From Kordia sp050633145 (lineage in GTDB: Bacteria; Bacteroidota; Bacteroidia; Flavobacteriales; Flavobacteriaceae): a DNA stretch of 64,000 bases. Positions within the stretch are counted from its first letter, which is position 1, and the number at the start of each line of letters is the position of its first letter. A program made the translations under genes and the position numbers. The stretch covers positions 1 to 64,000 of the forward strand of contig NZ_JBOEFY010000030.1 of the NCBI RefSeq assembly GCF_050633145.1, read 5' to 3'. Of the stretch, positions 59,063 through 64,000 are shown one piece after another. The notes below the pieces were generated by a model. It did no database searches. It had not been told where the DNA came from and worked only from the letters and a program-made list of their open reading frames with translations.

Positions 59063-61000
59063 ATGGCAAAAGACAACAATAACATGACAAAAAAGCCTAA
59101 GTTCAGTCCATATTGGATTTATGGGGCTATCGGAGTTTTTCTCCTTTTTTTAATATTCTCAAATGACTCTGGAGCTGACGATAAGGTTACGTTAACAAAA
59201 TTCGAGGAATTAATAAAATACAATGACATTAAGCGAATCAGAGTAATGACTAACGCTGATTATGCTGAAATTTTCCTAAAAGACGATGCCGCAAAAAAAG
59301 ATATTTATAAAGGTTTTATAAATAAAAAATCGAATATCTTTTCAATGGGCGACAATCCTGATTTTACTGTAAAATATCCTGAGAAAAAGATTTTTGTTGA
59401 GAATTTATACACGGCAAAAGAAAAGGATTCTTTAGATTTTGAAATTACTTCAGGAAGAATTGACAATACAGTTTCTAGTTTCATCTTTAGCATTTTACCA
59501 TTTGTACTAATCATCGGAGTTTGGATTTTCATCATGCGAAGAATGTCTGGCGGCGGCGCTGGTGGCGGAGGCGGACAGATCTTCAATATCGGAAAATCGA
59601 AAGCAAAATTATTTGATGAAAAAACAGATATTAAATCATCTTTTAAAGATGTTGCTGGTTTAGAAGGTGCCAAAGAAGAAGTTCAAGAAATTGTAGACTT
59701 CTTAAAAAATCCTGAAAAATATACCTCTTTAGGAGGAAAAATTCCAAAAGGAGCCTTACTTGTAGGACCTCCAGGAACTGGTAAAACATTATTAGCTAAA
59801 GCTGTAGCTGGAGAAGCAAAAGTACCTTTCTTTTCACTTTCTGGTTCTGACTTCGTAGAAATGTTTGTTGGAGTTGGTGCATCGAGAGTACGTGACTTGT
59901 TTAAGCAAGCCAAAGAAAAATCGCCTGCAATTATCTTTATTGATGAAATTGACGCCATTGGACGTGCACGTGGAAAAAACAACTTTACAGGTTCTAATGA
60001 CGAACGTGAAAATACATTGAATCAGTTATTGACAGAAATGGATGGTTTTGGTACAAATACAAATGTAATTGTAATGGCTGCAACCAACCGTGCTGATATT
60101 TTAGATAAAGCTTTAATGCGTGCTGGTCGTTTTGACAGACAGATTTATGTTGATTTACCAGACATCAGAGAACGTAAAGAAATTTTTGATGTGCATTTAA
60201 AGCCTCTTAAAAAAGCCGATAACTTAGATACTGACTTTTTATCTAAACAAACACCTGGATTCTCTGGAGCTGATATAGCGAATGTTTGTAATGAAGCTGC
60301 ATTAATTGCCGCTAGAAAAGGAAAGAAAGCTGTTGAAAAGCAAGATTTCTTAGATGCTGTTGATAGAATTGTTGGTGGATTAGAGAAGAAAAATAAAATT
60401 ATTACTCCAGGCGAAAAGAAAACAGTTGCTTTCCATGAAGCTGGACACGCAACCGTAAGTTGGTTAGTAGAACATGCTGCGCCATTAGTAAAAGTAACTA
60501 TTGTACCAAGAGGACAATCTTTAGGAGCTGCATGGTATTTACCAGAAGAACGTATGCTAGTTCGTACTGAGCAAATGCTTGACGAAATGTGTGCTACTTT
60601 AGGTGGACGTGCTGCTGAGAAAGTTATTTTTAATAAAATTTCTACAGGTGCATTGAGCGATTTGGAAAAAGTAACCAAACAAGCGCGTGCCATGGTAACC
60701 GTATATGGTTTGAATGAAAAAATAGGAAACTTAACTTATTACGATTCAAGCGGAAACGACAGTGGGTTCAATAAACCATATAGTGAAGAAACTGCTAAAA
60801 CAATAGATGAAGAAATCTCTAAGATTATAGAAAATCAATATGATAGAGCTATTCAAATATTAGAACAGAATAAAGACAAATTAACGAAACTTGCAGAATT
60901 ACTTTTAGACAAAGAAGTTATTTTTAAAGATGACTTAGAGGGAATTTTCGGCGCAAGACCGTTTTTAAAATCTGACAGTGTTGATGATTCGGAAGAATAA
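59063..61000 (+). CDS. ftsH: ATP-dependent zinc metalloprotease FtsH
   Basis: Membrane-bound AAA+ protease that degrades misfolded and regulatory proteins. The 645-residue protein has two membrane helices (about 15-30 and 137-156) around a periplasmic domain, a Gly-rich linker (GGGAGGGGG), Walker A GPPGTGKT (235-242), the second region of homology, and the zinc motif HEAGH (H458, H462). Start MAKDNNNMTKKPKFSPYW; an internal methionine at codon 8 could also serve. Confidence 0.97.
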   Translation: MAKDNNNMTKKPKFSPYWIYGAIGVFLLFLIFSNDSGADDKVTLTKFEELIKYNDIKRIRVMTNADYAEIFLKDDAAKKDIYKGFINKKSNIFSMGDNPDFTVKYPEKKIFVENLYTAKEKDSLDFEITSGRIDNTVSSFIFSILPFVLIIGVWIFIMRRMSGGGAGGGGGQIFNIGKSKAKLFDEKTDIKSSFKDVAGLEGAKEEVQEIVDFLKNPEKYTSLGGKIPKGALLVGPPGTGKTLLAKAVAGEAKVPFFSLSGSDFVEMFVGVGASRVRDLFKQAKEKSPAIIFIDEIDAIGRARGKNNFTGSNDERENTLNQLLTEMDGFGTNTNVIVMAATNRADILDKALMRAGRFDRQIYVDLPDIRERKEIFDVHLKPLKKADNLDTDFLSKQTPGFSGADIANVCNEAALIAARKGKKAVEKQDFLDAVDRIVGGLEKKNKIITPGEKKTVAFHEAGHATVSWLVEHAAPLVKVTIVPRGQSLGAAWYLPEERMLVRTEQMLDEMCATLGGRAAEKVIFNKISTGALSDLEKVTKQARAMVTVYGLNEKIGNLTYYDSSGNDSGFNKPYSEETAKTIDEEISKIIENQYDRAIQILEQNKDKLTKLAELLLDKEVIFKDDLEGIFGARPFLKSDSVDDSEE

Positions 61001-61028
61001 TTAGTAATTAGGTAAAATATTTTCCTTT

Positions 61029-61067
61029 AAAAAATCTCGAATTATACCAAAGATAATTCGAGATTTT
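61029..61067 (+). terminator. Terminator of the rsfS-ftsH operon
   Basis: AAAATCTCGAATTAT-ACCAAAG-ATAATTCGAGATTTT, perfect 15-bp stem with T-rich flank, 30 nt past the ftsH stop. Confidence 0.88.
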
Positions 61068-61114
61068 CTATCTTTACATTAAATAATTCCAAATCATAAA
61101 CTACAATTGACTCT

Positions 61115-61723
61115 ATGAGTCTTTTCAAAAAAATTTTCGGCTCCAAATCTAAGCCTCTACAGGATATGAATTCTGCAGATGAGCGTGGAAAATATATGCC
61201 ACAAATAGAACTTCCTATTGACGAACGTTTTACGATCAATTTTCGTAAAAACGGAGGGAAATTTCTATACTGTGATTCATTTACAGATGTATATGACAGT
61301 TTGGAAAATATTCTCATAGAAAACAATTGGGAAACAAAAGAGGTATTATGCTTTGATGATAAACTGCAAGAGCAATTTGATAATTTTGATATGAAATTTT
61401 CTCGTATCAATATGAATGCTAGTTTTTATTTAGCTTCTTGCGAGTATTTAATTGCCGATAATGGTTCTATTTTAGTTTGTTCAAATCAAATAAAAGAAAA
61501 AAAACTAAACGATCTACCTGATAATTTTGTCATTCTTGCCACTACAAGTCAACTTGTAACTACTATAGGCGAAGGATTGCGTGGTATTAAAAACAAATAC
61601 AAATCTAACATTCCAAGTAACATAACGACTATCAAGCATTTTCAAGTACAAGAAGAAAAGGACTTTTTATCTTATGGAAGTAGCTCAAAAAACTTATATT
61701 TGCTGCTATTGGAAGACCTCTAG
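61115..61723 (+). CDS. LUD domain protein (LutC/YkgG-like)
   Basis: A 202-residue protein of the LUD/LutC family, often linked to lactate utilisation, but here without LutA/LutB. Visible marks are INFRKNGGKFLYCDSF, ASCEYLIADNGSILVCSNQI and FVILATTSQLVTTIGEGL. In Flavobacteriia this variant sits with cdsA and psd, which suggests a role unrelated to lactate (inference). It ends 1 nt before the cdsA start. Confidence 0.82.
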   Translation: MSLFKKIFGSKSKPLQDMNSADERGKYMPQIELPIDERFTINFRKNGGKFLYCDSFTDVYDSLENILIENNWETKEVLCFDDKLQEQFDNFDMKFSRINMNASFYLASCEYLIADNGSILVCSNQIKEKKLNDLPDNFVILATTSQLVTTIGEGLRGIKNKYKSNIPSNITTIKHFQVQEEKDFLSYGSSSKNLYLLLLEDL

Positions 61724-61724
61724 A

Positions 61725-62546
61725 ATGAAAGAATTTTTAACCCGATCTTTAACTGGATTAATTTTTGTAACCTTATTAATTTCTTCAGTATATTACTCAC
61801 AATCAGCTATTTTTGCTGTCTTTACCATTTTTGGGTTATTGTGCATGTTTGAATTTAGCAAGCTCATCAACTTAAAAGGTTTTGTGCAATACATTATCTT
61901 TTTAGCTATACTTGGCGTTTTCGTTTTTTGGAAGCTACTCCAACCTGACGCTAAAATTGAAGAAGCTACACTGATTCTGTTAGTTTTCTCCATCTTTGTT
62001 TCTTTATTTTTGATTCGAGATTTATTCAGTAAAAAAATAATTCCGCAATACGAATTCAAAAAATACCTGCTCGTTGCTTTTTATATGAGTAGTAGTTTTG
62101 CGTTCTTATTATTAATACCAAATGCAACAGAAACCTACGAACCGTACATTATTTTAGGAAGTTTTATCTTAGTTTGGGTGAATGATTCGTTTGCTTATAT
62201 CACTGGAAAAAACTTTGGTAGACAAAAATTATTTGCGCGAATTTCACCAAAGAAAACAGTAGAAGGTTTTTTAGGTGGATTGCTTTTTTCTTGCATTGCT
62301 AGTTATTTTATAGCTAAATTTACAGAAACACTAAGTTTTAGTAGTTGGTTGATTATGGCAATTATTATAAGTTCTATAGGAACTATTGGCGATTTAATTC
62401 AATCAAAGTTTAAAAGACAAGCAAACGTAAAAGATAGCGGGACATTAATGCCTGGACATGGCGGAATTTTTGACCGATTGGATAGCATGATATTTTCAGC
62501 ACCATTTATTTATTTGTTTTTAAAGATATTACATTATGTTTCATAA
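61725..62546 (+). CDS. cdsA: Phosphatidate cytidylyltransferase
   Basis: Makes CDP-diacylglycerol from phosphatidate, the branch point of phospholipid synthesis. From MKEFLTRSLTGLIFVTLLIS the integral membrane protein is 273 residues with about seven helices and the C-terminal signature KRQANVKDSGTLMPGHGGIF then DRLDS. The frame opens 17 codons upstream inside the LUD gene; 61725 is chosen because the family begins there. The 3' end overlaps psd by 11 nt. Confidence 0.95.
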   Translation: MKEFLTRSLTGLIFVTLLISSVYYSQSAIFAVFTIFGLLCMFEFSKLINLKGFVQYIIFLAILGVFVFWKLLQPDAKIEEATLILLVFSIFVSLFLIRDLFSKKIIPQYEFKKYLLVAFYMSSSFAFLLLIPNATETYEPYIILGSFILVWVNDSFAYITGKNFGRQKLFARISPKKTVEGFLGGLLFSCIASYFIAKFTETLSFSSWLIMAIIISSIGTIGDLIQSKFKRQANVKDSGTLMPGHGGIFDRLDSMIFSAPFIYLFLKILHYVS

Positions 62547-63183
62547 AGAAGGCTATAAAATCATCATTGTAACATTTATTATTGTGTCTGCTATAGTTAT
62601 TACAGCAGATAAAATTGATGTTGCTTGGATGAAATATCTATTGCAAGGAATTGCAGTTGTATTTTTAATTTTGATTCTACAATTTTTTAGAAACCCTAAA
62701 CGCGATACACAAAAGAATGACAGACATGTTATTGCTCCTGTTGATGGAAAAGTGGTTGTGATTGAAGAGGTTTTCGAAAAAGAATACTTTAATGAAAAAC
62801 GTTTACAGGTTTCTATCTTTATGTCACCAATAAACGTTCATGTAACGCGTTATGCCATTGGTGGAACTATAAAATATAGTAAATATCATCCAGGAAAATA
62901 CTTAGTTGCTTGGCATCCGAAATCTTCCGAAGAAAATGAACGCACAACTATTGTAGTTGAAAATGAAACCTACGGAACTATTTTGTATAGACAAATTGCT
63001 GGTGCATTGGCACGAAGAATTATCAACTATGCAGAAGAAGGTGAACAAGCAGTACAAGGTGAAGATGCCGGATTTATAAAGTTTGGATCGCGTGTAGATT
63101 TGTTTTTACCTTTAGACACCAATATTAACGTACAACTAAATCAAACCGTTAAAGGCGGAGTCGATGTAATTGCGATGAAATAA
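62536..63183 (+). CDS. psd: Phosphatidylserine decarboxylase
   Basis: Makes phosphatidylethanolamine, using a pyruvoyl group formed by self-cleavage. The 215-residue protein has one or two membrane helices at the N-terminus and the Psd core: VIAPVDGKVVVIEE, FMSPINVHVTRYAIGG, YHPGKYL, and the cleavage site FIKFGSRVDLFLP between G184 and S185, typical of the short bacterial type. Overlaps cdsA and, by one base (TAATG), the acyl-CoA-binding protein gene. Confidence 0.96.
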   Translation: MFHKEGYKIIIVTFIIVSAIVITADKIDVAWMKYLLQGIAVVFLILILQFFRNPKRDTQKNDRHVIAPVDGKVVVIEEVFEKEYFNEKRLQVSIFMSPINVHVTRYAIGGTIKYSKYHPGKYLVAWHPKSSEENERTTIVVENETYGTILYRQIAGALARRIINYAEEGEQAVQGEDAGFIKFGSRVDLFLPLDTNINVQLNQTVKGGVDVIAMK

Positions 63184-63443
63184 TGAGCGCCTCTAAGTTA
63201 GACATAGAATTTTTTGAAGCTGTAGAACGCGTCAATAATAGTACAGAATCATTTCCTGCAGATTTCCTATTGCGCTTGTATGCATATTACAAACGTGCTA
63301 CCAATAACGACGATAAACCTAGCAGTCGTCGCCCAATTATCAATGCTTTTAAGATGAATGCATTGTTACAAACCCAAGACATTTCTCCTGAAGGAGCCAA
63401 AGAAGCGTATATTGAATTGGTGAATTCGTATTTTGAAAAATAG
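63183..63443 (+). CDS. Acyl-CoA-binding protein
   Basis: An 86-residue ACBP: four-helix protein that carries long-chain acyl-CoA. Marks are DFLLRLYAYYKRATNND, NAFKMNALLQTQDISPEGAK and AYIELVNSYFEK. Translationally coupled to psd by a TAATG overlap, so lipid synthesis and acyl-CoA transport genes form one unit LUD-cdsA-psd-ACBP. Such proteins are common in Flavobacteriia but rare in most bacteria. Confidence 0.93.
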   Translation: MSASKLDIEFFEAVERVNNSTESFPADFLLRLYAYYKRATNNDDKPSSRRPIINAFKMNALLQTQDISPEGAKEAYIELVNSYFEK

Positions 63444-63540
63444 ATTTTTTAGACTTCTTATACTTGCTTTACTCTTAGACTTCTTAGACTCGCTTTGCTG
63501 TTAGTATCGGCTTCGCCTTTTAGACGCGCTTACGCTTTAG
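63441..63540 (+). repeat. TTAGACTT-rich array (family D)
   Basis: About 100 bp of degenerate units such as TTTTAGACTTCTTATACTTG, TCTTAGACTTCTTAGACTCG and TTTAGACGCGCTTACGCTTT, starting at the ACBP stop codon. The longest family D array in the window. Confidence 0.7.
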
Positions 63541-63749
63541 CATTTTGTGTTGTAAACTTTCAAACAAACAATTTTAATTGATAATCTGTGTTGTGACAAT
63601 CATTTGTTTTACGGAACTCTTAAAGCAACGCAATCAATTCATTCTACTAGTCATAAAAAAAGCTATCCCAATTAATCTTGAAATAGCTTCTTATTAGGTT
63701 AACTTTATTTTAAATAATTGTATTTTAAATAAAATATTACTCTTCAACT
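63444..63749. other. Intergenic stretch between ACBP and the Cys-rich peptide gene
   Basis: No gene is supported. It begins with a TTAGA array (63441-63540), followed by about 110 bases of unremarkable AT-rich DNA, then the terminator of the peptide gene (63655-63690) and AT-rich spacer. Confidence 0.75.
63655..63690 (-). terminator. Terminator of the Cys-rich peptide gene
   Basis: On the minus strand AGCTATTTC ... GGGATAGCT pairs over 9 bp (two G-T pairs), followed by seven T. It lies 60 nt past the peptide stop. Confidence 0.65.
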
Positions 63750-63950
63750 CTATCTAGTACAATAACAAGATTGTGATCCATTTTCGCAATCTCCTGTACA
63801 ATTTCCTCTAGTACAATTCCAAGCACTTTGAAAAGGAGTGCATCCATCAGAACAACCACCAGTAATTGCACCACCAGTCAATTCTTCTTTACTTAAATTA
63901 GAAATGTTTTCTTTTTTTAGACGCAATCCTTGTAAACTCTTTCTTTTCAT
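63750..63950 (-). CDS. Cys-rich GG-leader peptide, candidate RiPP precursor
   Basis: A 66-residue peptide from MKRKSLQGLRLKKENISNLS; the frame is open 10 codons upstream but this start gives the family-type leader. It has GG at 26-27 and 31-32 and a core of 34 residues with seven Cys (33, 37, 46, 51, 55, 62, 64) plus Ser/Thr, ending CYCTR. The LRLKKENISNLSKEEL leader matches Bacteroidota GG-leader natural product precursors. No modification or export gene lies within the window; the flank to the right is cut off, so partners could follow. Own terminator. Confidence 0.75.
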   Translation of the reverse strand: MKRKSLQGLRLKKENISNLSKEELTGGAITGGCSDGCTPFQSAWNCTRGNCTGDCENGSQSCYCTR

Positions 63951-64000
63951 GATTAAAATATTTTTAAAATTAGTATACATATAAATTACAAAAACAAAAT

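Noticed and set aside
63441..63540. Repeat arrays as a CRISPR
   Set aside because: Units are 5-9 bp, degenerate and without spacers of uniform length; no cas gene is present.

Overview
The window is a 64 kb piece of a low-GC Bacteroidota chromosome, most likely a marine Flavobacteriaceae member (Kordia-like is my guess from the GG-leader Cys-rich peptides; no rRNA is present to test it). Supporting signs are flavobacterial promoters (TTTG, about 18 nt, TAnnTTTG), nearly universal absence of Shine-Dalgarno sequences, many SPII lipoproteins, DUF2851, DUF1800/DUF1501, DUF885, the HEIGH-type metalloprotease and TPR hybrid kinases. Almost everything is chromosomal core or ordinary accessory content. 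I see no prophage, insertion sequence or CRISPR array.

Layout. 1-2.6 kb: translation block on the minus strand (xerC-hpf, then tRNA-Thr/Tyr/Gly/Thr-tuf) and rpsU with an exceptional perfect Shine-Dalgarno. 2.7-12.3 kb: amylase lipoprotein, acyl-CoA dehydrogenase, helix-hairpin-helix protein, alanine symporter, K+ channel plus PspC, metalloprotease, DUF2851. 12.4-17.4 kb: thiol/redox genes (membrane peroxiredoxin, two rhodaneses, quinone-oxidoreductase-like enzyme, Crp regulator, two thioredoxin-fold lipoproteins). 17.5-20.3 kb: an orphan Cys-rich RiPP-like precursor overlapping the Tat-exported DUF1501 gene, with DUF1800. 20.4-22.0 kb: MarR with palindromic operators and YceI.

22.0-29.9 kb is a complete trp operon, trpE-G-D-C-F-(unknown)-B-A, led by a ribosome-mediated attenuator whose leader peptide carries three consecutive Trp codons. 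An unrecognised gene is translationally coupled between trpF and trpB, trpG is flanked by directly repeated composite repeats, and trpF carries an in-frame insert related to a dispersed repeat.

30-44 kb: lipoproteins and hypotheticals (one with a 14-proline tail), DUF885 peptidase, rlmF, a phosphoesterase, a secreted beta-helix protein, the yaaA-TPR-glycosylase-like operon (the last gene also carries a translated repeat), and three unknown genes. 44-47.5 kb: PASTA-rluD divergent from ddl-coaD. 47.7-53.8 kb: two tandem TPR hybrid histidine kinases and a SulP transporter. 54-63.4 kb: M14 peptidase, NUDIX/pyrE with start codons only 7 nt apart, birA, then rsfS-ftsH and LUD-cdsA-psd-ACBP (protein quality control and phospholipid synthesis). 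The window ends with a second orphan Cys-rich GG-leader peptide. Several dispersed palindromic and TCTAA-rich repeat families occupy the 3' flanks of genes throughout.
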